Positions 1-13,269 of a DNA stretch of 64,000 bases are shown here, piece by piece; position 1 is the first letter of the stretch; every line of letters starts with the position of its first letter. A program made the position numbers and the translations under genes. Under the pieces are notes generated by a model that saw nothing but the letters and a program-made list of their open reading frames with translations, had not been told where the DNA came from and made no database searches. This stretch comes from Opisthorchis felineus (lineage: Eukaryota; Platyhelminthes; Trematoda; Opisthorchiida; Opisthorchiidae). Where the stretch lies: assembly GCA_004794785.1 (NCBI GenBank), contig SJOL01007465.1, positions 66,542 through 130,541 on the forward strand, in the 5' to 3' direction.

Positions 1-3000
1 GAGACGCACAGAACGCTGTTCACTGGAAGGTTTCACAGTTAAAATACAAACTGAGGGTAATAGAGCTGAAAGATATAATAAAGCCACGATGATAGGCAAA
101 TAATTCTCGGTTCTCCATAGTGCTCTTTGTTACTTTCCGCTACACAAGACTAGGTCTTTGTGACAGCTCACCGTGCGTAATGATTCTTTCTCAAGTTTTC
201 CTACAAAGGAAAACGACCGGCCTCTAAGAAGCTGACTGAAGAAGATGACAATCATGATACAAGCTCACCACCGTTTTCAGCTTTTTGTTTGAACCCCGTA
301 TATATTGGAGTAGTGAATATATAAGGCACCACTACCTCAGATGAGGTGGAAAATACTCTGCTGAGCTAACCAATTTGTTGAACAACGACCGGATTCAAAG
401 GAAACTGTACTATTCCAGTACAGGAACTATGTGGCACCGTTCCTATTGATCACCGGGGAAAACACTCTCCGTCGACTGAATATTTTGTAGCCCCCCGAAG
501 ATGCTTCATCGACCGGGGAAGTAGTGTGTTACCGACGTTTGTAGTAATCTGTATCATACGTAGAATCTCCGTGAGGTTGGTTGCTGCGTCAAGGAATTCT
601 GCATGTAAGCTGTTTTGTGATGATCTATAACTGACAGCCGATCAGACGGAACGACAGGTGAATACTATCAGGAACAACCACTGAGTGACGCGCAATCTGA
701 TCCACAAGCGATCAATCCAGTATGGCTCCGACAATACAACCGGGTCTGCGGATGTTAAAACACTGATCCCTGTAGATGATCTGATGCCGTACAAACGTAG
801 GATACAGTGATAAGACAAGACAGTTCATCCTAATTCGACAGGAATAGACCAAGATTGTGGAATCCAAATTCCGCGAGCAAAAGGGCGATTGCGGTCGAAA
901 TCGCAAATGAAGTTGTTTCAGTAGACAGTAGGTGCCTTCGCACAAACAGAATGAATGATCTGAGGTCTATAACTGTCATCAACAGGACAACGAGTTATAA
1001 ACAGCTGACGTTTTTGGAATAACTGGATCGAGGTACAGAGAGGGAGAGTTAAACTTGGAAACAACGACCAGCATCAAGGTAATGCAAACGTTAGTTTACT
1101 TCTACATTGTAGAGATATGGACAAGGTGTGACACGAGCACAAAGCAAACAGAGACGATGAACGTGAGTTCCATACATACAAGAAAAGTTCTAACTAACAT
1201 TAGCTACGCCTGACCGGGGATCATTTTGATTCCTATGAGATTAGAGGGACCTGTAAGAGGCCAACTGGTACAACGGCAACAGCTGATATTCATCCAGATA
1301 AGAGCCCACGAATTTTACAGTTTGCCAGGATCGATATCACGCTAATCACCATCGGTGACAGCGTGCTGTTTGCACGCAGCTGCGGCGTTACCGTGTTAAT
1401 TTATTCGAAGCAAGCCATGCTGTGTAAAGAAAAACAAAACAGAAGCAGCGGGGTGCCAATGGTGAATCAACGTCCCCATGCATACTAATGAAGCTGTTGA
1501 CAAAAACCATACTGAAAAGACGACCTGTTGGTAATCCACAGAGGTAGCATCACTCCTACTTTCATGCCCTGACTAACTGTAATTCTAACTAATTCCTTTG
1601 TCTTACCATAAGACACAAAATGCTAGTCCACACTCAAGGTATGATAGGATATTTCCTTTCCTACCGTCACGTAATAGGACGCATAGTGTGTGTGTAATAT
1701 GCCTGTATAATTCATATATGCAATGGTGTTGTGTTGGTGACACGTAGCTCGATCAGTTGAACCAGGCATTAACGGTAAGTTCAATAACAGGGATAAAGTC
1801 TCATTCGTCTCACACAATATGGATAATTTTATTGTGGTTGATTCACCCTGGTCTCTCTTATTAACATTCTGAGTTTCTTGTGGCCTACAATGTCGATCTC
1901 AACTTAGGTGGACTTACATGGTGGTCTGTGGGCTTTCAAAACCAACGCACATGACACTCCAGCCTGCATTGTTTACACACATACAGTCAGGTGACACCCT
2001 TGTAGACTGGTATGTACCAACCAAGTGTCTGGTTAATTCGCCCAATACACGTTTATCCACGGACGCCCCTTTTGCGTCATAATCAGCCTTAGTTGTATTT
2101 TCAAAGCGATACCGGTTGTGTAATTGTGATATCTCAAAAGTCGTATAATGAGTTCAAAAAAAACATATGCACCACTCTGTTTTGTTGATTGAAATATCGT
2201 AGGATTACCGTCCTCAACGGTAAAGATAAGTGAGGAACCAATACTGTTCATATCTCATTGTGAAGGTCAGGACCCTCAGAAGTAGGATAGACTCTGAAGG
2301 TATCACGTGAACGAAGTGAAATTTGACTTAGTGAGGAACGATTGGACACAAATCGACGTACCGTGTTAGACTGAATTCATTTCACAAGGACAGTGGGAGG
2401 ATACCGATGCTTCTGGACTAAACAGAATAGTCCCAACACATCTGTTGAGTGTTCAAGTCTTTTACGTGGTTGTAAAAAGGATTTGAGAAAACGAACCAAC
2501 CATCTGATCCTTAGATCAGGCATGACAATTATCTGACTTCAAGGGAAGATGCGGACTTTTTCCGAATTCTCCGTCTTCTTTGGGTTTGTACCATTTTGAC
2601 TATGACTGTCACTTGGTGGCGCAGGCATATGAAGGGAAACCACGCCAATAATAGGGGTGCTCTTCCCAACCAAAGCACCGCTCAAACCTCATTAAGTAGA
2701 TATCTCGAATAGGATACCAATTGTTGTATCCCATGGGAAACGGCACATCACAAGTTCAACCAGTGTGTCATGCATCACGTACAACGCCACATCAGTCGTG
2801 CCGCCAGATTCCTTGTTCTCATAGACTCAACAGTCTCTTGAAATTTGTCTGTCTACGCCCAGATTTGTAATTTCCCTTCTGATGAATGTAGTATGCCCGG
2901 AAATAATTTATCTATTATGAAATTTCACCAAAAGGAATGTCCATCTTGAAAGAAGCACTGACAGAGCTGTAATTGTTTGGTGATTTCTCCTTCTTGGTAG

Positions 3001-6000
3001 CCAAGGTTCTGAATCCATGAGGATATGCAGCCTCTTCATTTTCATGTTCATGATAACGTACAGAAGCACTAGTTGACAGCATCGCTTCTAAGCCAAAACA
3101 AGGCTCATTCAGGAAAACTGTGTGCCCGAATTCTGCCGGAAGTCATGAGATAGACACTTTGGGACCATCTTTTGAACAGGAGTGAACCTAGGCTTCCTAA
3201 AGTGAGGTGGATTTGCTTGGTGGATAAAGTCTGAAATTGAGAGATGAAAATATTTCCAGTAATTATAAATTATCCCAAAAACAGTTGGCCGCAGCGCAAA
3301 AGTAGTAGCAGACGCTACCTTCAGTGCTACTAATGGGTAAATATATTGAATCTTTCCACTAAATTGCGCTGGAAATCCCGGTTAGTTGCAGTGAAGGAGA
3401 ATCACCCTTTGCTTGGACAGTAGACTGTCGATTGTTTCTTTCCTGATGGAAGCATGCTGTTCGAACTTCATCGATGGATTTTTCTAATGAGGTAAGAGGA
3501 CAGCGCTTGCGGAGCAGATGACCACTTTCGGTCTCTGTATTATTCGCTGTCTAATTCCAATTGCGTTTAGAACAACTGATTCAGATCTTGGTAACCTAAG
3601 TTGCGCGACTACTTTCTATTTGTCGCCGTAAATGAGAGCCCATTCTAGCAAATGTTTAATCGATCAGCGTAAATCACGTGACAGCTTCATTCGTACAGAG
3701 GTATGACGAAATCCATTAATGCTGCCAGGTATGTGATTTTGCGCATCAAAATGAAGAGCTGTGGAAATTAGAGCTTTGTTTACACCATGCAGTGTGACCA
3801 TAAAGCCAGTAAAACAAGAGTTAAAAGGTCTCGGTTGTTTGCTTTTGGGCTAGAGATCAGACATTTTCGTCCTAAGTGCTGGTAAGAAGGATCCCCTCCA
3901 CCAGAACAAACCATATATTTCGATTCTGGTGGTCAAAATTAGTTGAATCACGAGTGGACAAGATCAGATCGGCAAGACACTGGCGCACATTGTTATTGAT
4001 TGAACCCTGCCATTTACAGTGCGGACCGATCGACAACTGGGCACACCTAGGCAGTGGTGCGCGAACAGAATCATAGTGAAGCTAATGCACCTAGCGTTCA
4101 AAGGGAAAAACGGTCTGGCCTGCAGAAATACGTGAATAAATTGAATTTTCTCAACACGACTTTGATTATTACGAGCCCTCTAGAGTAAGGTTCGTGGGTG
4201 TTTTATGTGAAACCACCCCCATAGAAGTGATCAACAGAGGCTGAAGCAAACCAGATTACTAGCATCAAAAGTTTAAACGGATCGTCAGGAGGTGGGGAGG
4301 ATTCAAAAATGTCTCATGACATGCATCAAACTCATGCTGATAAAAAAACAGTTGACAACATCAACTTGCATGTGTAAGTTCCGAATTAGAAGTACCGACT
4401 TCCTCCTCACCCAAGGATGCAAAAAGTTAACGTTGTGTGTCTGGATGTGAGGATCTACCTTCGGCTCTCCGTTTTATGTAACCAAATGAGGTTTATCTTT
4501 CGCAGAAATAACACAATAAAACAACAACAATAAAACGTCAGATACCTTCCAGTGCAGCTGTAATTATTGCAATTTTCTTCTCTCCGCCTGACGTCCCAGT
4601 AGCAACCGCGGCATGTAGGATCGTCTGGATTACAATCTTGACGGTTGGCCATCACCTTTTTCATTCGGTCTTCCATGCTTGCCTCTCTGGGAGCCGATGT
4701 ACATCCCAGACAACTGGGGGGTCTCTCTCATCTTCATGTGCGTGGGTGGGACTCGGAGCACCTGATACGGCCGTTTGATTCTTAAATCCGAATGGAGGCA
4801 CCGTTCCGTGGTCGGATTTCTCGATGTCCGATATTATGCGAACATCAGCAGCGTTTGCTCTGCTTGCAAGACCTAATTCACGGTAGTCCTCAGGGTCGGG
4901 TTTCTTTAGGAACTGTTTGTTTGTCCCGATGTTATTCTGAGTACAGATGTTAACTTCATCCGTCACCGACAACGATGACTCATCTAGCTTCTTTTATTTG
5001 TCTCAAATGAACTGCTGTTTGCGGTTATTGAGAGAAAAACTAAAAAAATCATGCTTGCTCCTAATGGAAACAATGCCGCTGTCACCTTGGAGCATCAGCC
5101 GTTAAACCTGTCGAATGTATATTAGGTGCAGCTCCAGGCCAGTTATTGACTAGGCGGGCCCCAATAAGGCTTTGCGCCCTCTCGTCATACAATTTAACAG
5201 CCTAGATGTCCTAGCTCACAACTTTAATGGCGACTGCTCTAGCTGATACATGCTCAAAATACTGATGTCCGGAACTGCTATATGGGGGTGGTTTTAATAA
5301 AGTTTCGCATGCATTAGTGTACACAGTTCTCCTTCCAGGATCGTGTGAACTGAATTTTAGATGTTCGGTGAGCTGAATAACGAGCACCCTGGAGCAAAAA
5401 GAGTGTATCCTTCGAGCTAAAGCGGGAGTGGAACCGAGTGAACATGACACTGGGTCTTCTCTTCAAAGGAGACAGAACAATGACAGTAATACAGATCCTT
5501 GTGGCAGCACCGAAATGGACATACAATGCAGCAGAAATACACGCTCTAAAACGGACCTAGGGGGGTACCACTATCCTCAGTCCAAGGAACCAAATAACAC
5601 TACTTATACATACTTATATGTAACTGCAGAGCAAGTAACTTTGGCAGAAACAATAGGTGTCTAAACACCCGAATGAGACGGCATTTGGCTGTTTCGAAAT
5701 ATCGACTTGTGAGCGGAAGACAAAACACGGCCTTTATGGCCGAACATCTGCTGGTCACAAGTTGTCAAGTAATTTCCATCTTTTCGCCATGTGATCTGAG
5801 GTTTGCCGAGACCCCTGCAATAAATCGATGGAAGCCTTTATTGTGTTTAGATACAATTTGGTGTGATCCTTAAGCTGCCATGGACTTAGTGACGCAATAG
5901 GCCGTACTTTTTGTCTGCTTGGCTGATCTGTCCGATCCGTAAACATTACTTCGAAAATTGGTTTAAAAAGCTGTTTTTTTACCAACTAGACAATACGAAA

Positions 6001-7400
6001 GGCTTGCAGTTATCAGTCTCCATGTTTTCAGTACATTATTCAACCCTCTAAATTTGACACTACCACCGCAGTTTCTGTTTGAATTTTGACTATTCCCATA
6101 GGATTTGTTATTTCTGATCAAATTTCATTTGGCACAACCGATCTCATTGTCAAAAATGGGTATTGGCTGGCGGAAGACAAAACCACAAGGACTCGCCTAA
6201 TGATTTTAAATAAAATCATCACACGAATCATCCGATCTCCGTTCTCAGTTTATAATGTTACGAGATTAAACGTTCATGTCACCTGTTGCAACGCAAGCTT
6301 AACTCACCTGTCCAGGAGCAGAATCCTGGGATTACTTTGGTCGGGTGACTCAGGGGAGTAACTGTTTGTCTACGGGTCCCACCGATAATTCAGAAAATTC
6401 GTTTAAATTGTCAGGCAACTTGTGAATAGTCGATGACACGGAAGTTGGGTAGTGCTCCATTGGGATGGCCAGATAACAAAGCAATTGAATGGTCGACTGA
6501 AATGCGAGGGTAAAGCTGAGTGCCTATGGAGCATTAATGAAGTGTTTCTATGTTTGCAGATGAGGCTACCGCTCAATGAGTAAGTGGTGGGATAACAAAC
6601 AGGCAGAAGAACCCAGTATTTTCGGCCACCGTTCTTTCATAGAACAAGAAGTCTCAATATCCAATCGAAAGCAGCACAAACCACAAGAGAGATAATGACT
6701 GGAGGGATCAAGAGAAGCATGGCTTCTTCCACCTTCGCAAAGTAGCAACCTTGGAAAATATCCATAGGGTCCCATGAAGAGAGAACGGCACATGAGAAGA
6801 GGCCGTTTGGCCTCTTCTCGGTGGGTAAGGCTAAGACGTGGATGACGGGGGCGCTAATGTGGCAAAGCTAGGAAGGCTGTGCCGTAGGGGTACTGCAACT
6901 CAACTTTGAGTTTTCCCACGGGCTATTTTCCGCCCTTTGTCTTCATAGGAGTTAAGCGGGAATACTCAATTCGATGGATAACTCTTATCGTGCAAGCTAG
7001 AGTCAGAATGACAGATGGAATGAAATGTTCACGCTAAACCAGAGAAACGTGTATCGATCTCTGATTGAGCCTTAACCGTTGATTGGCACATGCGATCGTT
7101 ACATTCCGATATCTTCTAACACCACAGATGTTACGCTGCTGTGGTATGCGAATTTGACTGTTGTTTACGATACAACCGACCCAGTAGTGTCTATGTGAGG
7201 TACAATGTATTGAGTCATAGCGGTAGATACTGTGCCAATTCTGATGACAGGTTTATCGAGTAAGAACTATCGTTCGTTGGGTCCGATTCAACATCACAGC
7301 CTCAAACCTTTTGGTTTAGAACGCTAAGTGTTTCGTCAAATGAAAAGGTGAACGATGAAGTCTACAGCTGCTGAATGATTCCAGGATAACCACTCCAGAA
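1..7400. other. No recognised gene
   Basis: Both strands hold only short open frames of the size expected by chance at this base composition. Splice-like sites occur but I could not join any frames into a convincing gene. A minus-strand cysteine-rich frame at 4455-4676 ends close to a donor-like AAG/GTATCT and is the most exon-like item, but it resembles no family I know. A short stretch at 3893-3945 resembles 7407-7447 (both contain CCAGAACAAACC followed by TTGGTGG or TCTGGTGG), probably fragments of one old dispersed repeat. Confidence 0.5.
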
Positions 7401-7501
7401 CAAACGCCCTCCAGAACAAACCTTGTCTTGTCATTTTTGGTGGCCACTTTGGAAGATTTTGGTGGTTGCAGTAACCATTCCAACCTCGATGATTAAATTC
7501 T

Positions 7502-7760
7502 TCAGTTGAAGCGAAACATCACAAACAAGAGTTTCCGCTGAATCCAGCTGTGTCTCCTGCCCAAATCAAATTTGTGTGCAACTGAGAGCATTTGTCGAAT
7601 CCTGTCCAATTTGGGTTATAATAGTACATAAAGTTGAGGGGAACACTGAGACTGGCCATGCCTAATGAGCTGGAAGAAGGGCGAAACCGGTCGTGAGCTG
7701 TCGAAGAATTTTCAGCAACCTTATGAGTACCTTATGAGTAGTGCACTACGTCTAGTATAG
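7502..7760 (+). repeat. R1 dispersed repeat, diverged copy
   Basis: First of at least a dozen copies of a repeat of roughly 250-350 bp, called R1 here. Its landmarks, in order, are AACATCATAAACGAGAG, a stretch with GGTTCCAGGTGAGTC, TTTGCAAATGAGTG, a block around ACTCGGGGACTGCGCC, GGTCGTGGGCTGTCGA, and CTTATGAGTAGTG near its end. In this copy the first half is strongly mutated, while GAAACCGGTCGTGAGCTGTC and the CTTATGAGTAG block are clear; CTTATGAGTA is duplicated in tandem. No coding capacity is conserved between copies. Confidence 0.75.
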
Positions 7761-9926
7761 TTATTCCTTACTAGGAGAGGGGCAGTGTGGTGATATGACG
7801 CTGGAATAATTCTTCATGTGTTCCTTTCGCGGAATAACCGCGCAGTTTCAGTGTTTGTCAAAAGTTCATGAAAGCTGAAGTGCTGCAAGGAAACCGGTTT
7901 CAAATAGGATCACCTGGTAAATCAGTCGCGTTCTCAGGAATCTACTTGTTCATTCAAGTATTCAAAAGTCAGGAAATTGTTCACTCCAAAAATGATATTG
8001 TGATACAATAAGAGGACCCAGTTACTGGTGATGTACACAAACTCGGTGAGAAATTTTAGGCGTCCAGTAACACTGAAATGCCATGCAGGGCCGGCCTAAC
8101 TAAGTCATTTGATATAGACATTTGAGATGAAGCAAAATCTAGTGATATTTTCTGCCAGGAAAACAGCCATTACCACAGTTAAAGCAAACCTCCTCCCCGA
8201 TTCGCTGACGTGGTTGTGCCGGTACAACCTGGAACTCGGAGTAGCTGGGATGTTTGCATTTCCGCACATTGACAATGCCCACACTTAGTTGATGCGCCGG
8301 TAAACAAGATTACTTAAGCCAGAGAGCCACGTGAGTTACCACTGATTCATCAGTAGGCTACCGTGATGAGTTAACGCGCAGAACAGGGACAAGGTGCAAC
8401 GAGCATTCACATTTGTTGTGTCTGATTATCACAATTGTACACCTTGTATGAAGAGCAACGTTTTAGCGCCTGTTGAAAATGTGACCTTAGTATTCGAGGC
8501 CAGTTGGGGATAGTGGTTTCTATACTGAGGGATTCTGACAAACAACGGCTGACACGAACTCACAGAAGTTTCCACAGAAGCACAGAATCCTACCACCTCA
8601 GGACAAACTGTACTTACTTTATTTGACTTTATTTACCGTGACTCTTATCACTTATGCAAATTGTAATGTGCAGACAGAACAATGTTGTTCATCATTTGCA
8701 AATCAGTATACGTACTAGTCTTTCAACCGATCGATATTCCAGGCAGCATTAATTAATCAATAGCAACTAGCGTGACTGTCTAGCCCACGCAGTCGTTTAT
8801 GGTTGATGTCACAACTCACCTTCCCTCCCAGAAATCTTGGGAAAATGAATACTGTACGGCAATCGAAGTTCCCACGTCCCTCGGAGTTCAAAACCGCTTC
8901 TTTGAGTTGAGGAGAACACTAATGCTGGGCAGGAATATTCTCCGAGCGGTAAACTACCGTCAGACTGGGTACTAACCATGTTTAAGCTCAAACTAAGTAT
9001 CACGTGCCTATTGTCCAGGAAGTTAAATCACTCAAATGTGACTTATGCGCCTAGTGCATCCTGGTGTTATGAAACGTTTATTGCCGACCAGTACTGGATT
9101 TGTCAGAGCGTAAACGAACATAAATAAGAGTTCTTCCTGTGACTGAAGTACGCCTACGGCTGCGAGTGACCAGTTCTCAGGTGGAATGATCTCTCAGCGG
9201 GTGCTTTTTTCTTCCTTCTGAGCTACTTATTGACCGGTGCTAGTGTGAGGAGATTCGGAAGATTCATGCGAAAGTTTACTCGGGTTTTAATTCTTACTTA
9301 CAGGAAGAAAATCTCGAGTGAAATTCCCGAATCTCCACATACTATCAACACGAACCAAAGATGGTCCTCACTCTCCAACTGTGTTCTATTTAGTTCAGGC
9401 GATCCATTGCCAACGGCATTTTGTGCGGATTCCCTGGCCAGTCACAAGTGTTAGCGTGGTAATTCAATCATTTTTACCTTTGATGACCAAATGATCTATC
9501 CTAGTTAGTGCCACACAATGCTGTACTGATAAGGCTCACGGAGAAAGAGTGTACTTCATTACATTTCTTTATGTCCTAAATCCTGCGTTGATTTCATGAT
9601 GCCGGTAACAGAGGTTTCATTCTGAAAGTGAAGCCAATCTATGCTGAGAAGCCTGGAAACATTAAATGGCTATTTCATCCTTTTTGGGAATCATCAGAAG
9701 TTCACGCATTTCAAAGATCTCCAGGAAGATTCGCACGGTTAGTAGTTGAAGAATAAACCGTTCGGTCACGAGTGGTCAGCAGTGTGACTAACTCGTACTT
9801 AGGCAGAATATAGCACTACTCATCCCTCAGTCACGGGACCCGTTTCACGTGTTCACGCTTGCTGGCTGTTCTCACGCAGCCTGTGAATTACTTGTAGTGT
9901 GTTGATGACCTGTCTGCTTCTTACCG
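7761..9926. other. No recognised gene
   Basis: Nothing recognisable. A minus-strand frame at 8809-9003 runs into a donor-like GAAG/GTGAGT at its 3' end, and a plus-strand frame at 9303-9454 follows an acceptor-like TTCTTACTTACAG. Both look exon-like, but no partner exon or family could be found, so neither is called as a gene. Confidence 0.4.
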
Positions 9927-10034
9927 CGACTCCCTGGAGTTTCATGTGATGCGCACTGTTGATGATTCCAAATAAGGATGAAACATCTGTACAGTGCCTC
10001 CCGGCTTTTCAACATTGACAGGTTCCACGTACAG
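9927..10034 (+). mobile_element. tRNA-derived SINE, 5'-truncated copy with hammerhead tail
   Basis: This matches the 3' half of the element at 10205-10425: GACTCC.TGGAG, then the GCACTG..TGATGATTCC..AATAAGGATGAAACATCTGTAC segment in near-identical order, then a shared tail. The tRNA-like head seen in the other two copies is not recognisable here. It lies about 170 bp upstream of a second copy in the same orientation, which may reflect tandem or repeated insertion. The family resembles schistosome SM-alpha, a SINE-like element with a hammerhead ribozyme, in design; relatedness is inferred. Confidence 0.7.
9953..9997 (+). ncRNA. Hammerhead ribozyme-like motif (SINE copy 1)
   Basis: Read as a type I hammerhead: stem I GCACTG (9953-9958) pairs perfectly with CAGTGC (9992-9997). 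The core reads TTGATGA where the consensus is CTGANGA (one C to T change). Stem II is TTCC/GGAT with one mismatch. Then GAAA is intact, followed by a two-base-pair stem III closed by A-T and C-G around ATCT, and a GTA cleavage triplet. The C3 change would be expected to abolish or strongly reduce cleavage, so this copy is probably dead although its architecture is complete. Confidence 0.65.
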
Positions 10035-10257
10035 GACGAAACCTAAATTAAAATTTCACAAATCCCCTCACACTACCAACAGTCCTCAAGTAGCTCAGAG
10101 GGAGAAAAAATTTACCCAGTGAGTGATATTTCCATCTGAGGAGTAGTCACTCGAGGGGCCAGTCAACATGAGTGACCACGTGATATGGACTCCGTGACTG
10201 AAGAATGAGGGGGCTATATCCTGTCTTAGTGCGAGTTAGTCACGCTGTTGATCAGCC

Positions 10258-10325
10258 ACTCGTGGCCAGACGGTTAAGCACTCAAGCCACTAACCGGGGA
10301 GTTACGGGTTCGAGACTCCATGGAG
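10258..10325 (+). promoter_or_regulatory. tRNA-like internal Pol III promoter of the SINE
   Basis: A-box-like TGGCCAGACGGTTAAG at about 10263-10278 and B-box-like GGTTCGAGACT at about 10308-10318. The segment is not a functional tRNA gene: the acceptor ends do not pair and the anticodon arm is not convincing. Confidence 0.55.
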
Positions 10326-10339
10326 CTTCGTGAGATGCA

Positions 10340-10382
10340 CACTGGTGATGATTCCCAATAAGGATGAAACATCTGTACGGTG
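10340..10382 (+). ncRNA. Hammerhead ribozyme-like motif (SINE copy 2)
   Basis: Stem I CACTG (10340-10344) pairs with CGGTG (10378-10382) including one G-T wobble, so pairing survives despite a base change relative to copy 1. The core is GTGATGA (C3 replaced by G), stem II TTCC/GGAT, GAAA intact, and the mini stem III with loop ATCT and GTA cleavage triplet is conserved. The core change makes activity unlikely. Confidence 0.6.
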
Positions 10383-10429
10383 CTTACTGGTTCTTCTGAA
10401 TAGACGGGATCTACTTACACGAAGAATTC

Positions 10430-12135
10430 CCCATTTTTAAAGGAATAGAATACAGTTTGGATTTGTTTGCCGGGAGTAAAGACCTGCGTTACAACTACAC
10501 GAAAATCAAGCGTATGGATACTTATTGCGTTTCCTCTGATGTGGTCATATTGATGTCTATAAACAAACATATCAGAGTTCGGGATTCAGGTTTTCTTCGT
10601 GATATAAAGAGTGTTACATTAGTCATGCGGCGCATCACAGCAGACGTCCTTTTTGGGCATCTGTAAGCAGCACACAAGTCCAAAAATTTGGATGATATTC
10701 ATAGTTAATCCAAATACAACTATTCCAAACAAACAACAATGAACCTGCCATTTGACCAGACACTCTATCCTTCCCAACCGAGCACAAGTTTGGTATTGTT
10801 GGCCTTAAGCATCTGGAACCCATTCCCAATCAATATGTAACGTGAAGAAATCAATCAAGCAATTATTGATTGAGTGTTCACAAGTAACTAGCTGATCAGC
10901 TGGCCATTTTCTGGGCCAGAACATGACTTCATTTCTAGCTAAACAGTAAACTACTGTAATCGATACTAGCGACTCCAAGGAGAAAAGGCTAATCTTTCAG
11001 ATGTGACAACTCTTCTTTGCTTATCTACTGTACAAATCGACAGAAGCAACAAAGCAACGATGCTACCAAGGAAACAGTGGCAGTCAGAATGCAAAAATGT
11101 CTTTTCCAGGTGCATGTTTGTCAACGTATTCTAGTCCACAATTAATGAGGATGCACCCCAACTTATATAAACTATCGAATAAATCGTCTGCTCGTTCGAG
11201 CCTATTTGGTCATTTGTGATAAATGACTGAGGAGTTACTGACCCTAACGTCAGCCCAACCGGACGTTTTCATTGGTTCGAAAAACCGGCACACCATTTGG
11301 TGCTGTTCTACGTTAAGGACAAGCTTCATTGCGTACGAACGCAAGTGAACTCTTGGTGGCATGGCTGCAGTCCTCCCTCCTCCTCTACACGCACACACGT
11401 TGCTGCTGTATAATCTGAAGAATCCTGGTGAATATGATGGTTGTAAGAGACGTCGCTGATGGCATTCTGATGTGTCTGTTAAAAGGGCCAACTGGCGGCC
11501 TGAAAGATTGGGAACATATAGGTGACCCGTAGATTACACGCCGAGTCTGTCCTACCAGACTGATCATCAATCAATGCAAAAATTGCGAACAGTTTAAACT
11601 ACACTCCCCCAGTAGAAGTGCTTCTAAAGAATCCACGTGATCGTACTCCGTCAGTCATGAACTCCCTGAGGAGAAGCTACCCCCAGAGAGCCACCAGATC
11701 GCCCCCTTTCTCTTTGTGTACATGCCTGAGGACTGGTGGGTAAGCAGTTCGCTTCCGAATACTACCACCTTAACACATCCTTCCAAATGATATCATCCAA
11801 TCCCTCGGAAGCTTCATTCGCCTCTAACTAGTAATGACAGTTCGGTCAACGCTAGGATTACGTAGTGTCGCGTTGTACGTGGATCGGAATTTCCGGTGGC
11901 TGCAGTTTTTTGCGTCCTCGATGAAATTTTGCTCTCCATCAAGTTTCACTTCGTATTACGATGTAAGCCAAATCTGTTGGCGAGCTTGAAGCCACTGTAA
12001 CATTGGCAGTTTACTGTTTTCTATGGATATTCACATTTCACTTTAGCCAATACTATTCTTCTGTTACTGTGTGCAAACTACTTGCGGTGGAGAACTGCTA
12101 CTTACGACCAAGCAGAGGACTATCAGATGAAAACT
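10430..12135. other. No recognised gene
   Basis: No family-level match. A plus frame at 10456-10666 follows an AG acceptor-like site just after the SINE and ends in a stop; it is of chance length and has no partner. The rest holds short random frames. Confidence 0.4.
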
Positions 12136-12139
12136 TAAA

Positions 12140-12400
12140 CTACCCCAGGCGAGACCGGGACGACAAACTATAGAAACTAACTGTGGGTCAAACATCTCGT
12201 TGGTTCCAGTGGTCTTACAGCACTGACAGGTGGTCTGGTTTTGTTCGATCAACCTCAAAGATTGTTTTTTTCTTACTTCGTTGGTAACAAGTGGCTACTC
12301 AGTACTCATTCCCACAACCCATGAATTGGTTCTGTATACCACGAGATAGTTCTAGTTCACTCGGCTGTCCTCGTTTTTTCCATTTTCTCCTCAATCATCC
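12140..12400 (+). repeat. Local diverged duplication, unit 1
   Basis: This stretch aligns with 12950-13210 at a constant offset of about 806-810 bp. Shared landmarks are CATCTCG..GTTCCAGTGGT.TTACAG near the start, GTGGCT.C.CAGTA..C..CCCAC in the middle, and AGTTC.AG.TC.CT.GG near the end. Divergence is substantial, so the duplication is old. No transposon family was recognised. Confidence 0.5.
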
Positions 12401-12949
12401 TTCAATGATCACACAAGTGACCGCAGATCGAAAACTTGAAACCGATTGGGCGACCAATGCTTTCTTATGGCTAGCGGTGGATGTTTGTACCAAAAAGTGG
12501 GATTTTTCCTTATCCACAAAATGTATTCTTTGGCTGTTTCAGAAACGTTTCAGTTCTCGCCATCAGCAATGCTGACATTCCTAAGTCCCCTTTGGTGGAG
12601 TGACCGAGACAACCATCTCACATCCACTTCACCGATGTCCGACTGATCACATTTTACAGTTCTATGCTCTCGGCAGTGCATGTATATCTTGCAGCCTGAT
12701 CCTGAGGTCTGTTAATATATCGCACTGCGTATCTGGACTTTCTGTTTCACCGTCATATCCCCCAGCCCTTCTGAAACGAGGTTTCAAGGTGTATCACTTT
12801 CGCACTGGAGCGAATGAAACTCTGACAGTCGCTGGTTCATTACGAGAATTTACGTTTCATCTTGGCTGGCGCTCTGCTTTTGTTAATATGCATTTATATC
12901 CGTAGTATAACAATTCGTGCGACTTCATTTACAGAATAATGCAGCTCTG

Positions 12950-13210
12950 GCGTGGTCCAAATCGGGACAAATGTCAGAGGCTGACTGTGCGCCGAAGATC
13001 TCGCAAAGTCCAGTGGTGTTACAGTGTTGGTCAGCTGTACTGTTCTCGATAATCTGGCCTCGTCCGATCAGCTTTGAATTTTGTGTGTTTTGTAGGGAGT
13101 GGCTGCCCAGTATGCCTCCCCACGACCTGTTATTTGATTCTATATTACTTTTGCCAAAATATGTCACGAAACAGTTCCAGCTCGCTTGGATCTCAAGGAC
13201 GCTTCACTTG
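12950..13210 (+). repeat. Local diverged duplication, unit 2
   Basis: Partner of 12140-12400 in direct orientation. The overlapping plus frames across 12291-13268 change between the two units, which argues that the duplicated sequence is not a conserved coding exon. Confidence 0.5.
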
Positions 13211-13269
13211 CTCTCAGTTAACTAAAAACGAACAGTGCAACTGGATATTGTGGCAAGATTTCGTTTGAG

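Larger units (their letters stand above)
10205..10425 (+). mobile_element. tRNA-derived SINE, near full-length
   Basis: Aligns along its whole length with 48646-48861. The head (about 10258-10325) is tRNA-like: an A-box-like GTGGCCAGACGGTTAAG of tRNA-Ser/Leu type and a B-box-like GGTTCGAGACTCC with A/B spacing typical of an internal RNA polymerase III promoter. A leader of about 50 bp precedes it (starting near GCTATATCCTGTCTTAGTG), and a hammerhead-like segment follows. No poly(A) tail or target-site duplication was clear. Such an element has no protein and would depend on another element's reverse transcriptase. Confidence 0.75.

Noticed and set aside
9303..9454. Terminal exon after TTCTTACTTACAG (also 10456-10666, 19746-19909, 63507-63643)
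   Set aside because: Each has a plausible acceptor and runs to a stop, but frames of this length are expected by chance and no upstream exon with matching phase was found.
10258..10325. Functional tRNA gene
   Set aside because: A- and B-box-like motifs are present, but the acceptor ends do not pair and the sequence continues into SINE-specific sequence shared with 48646-48861.
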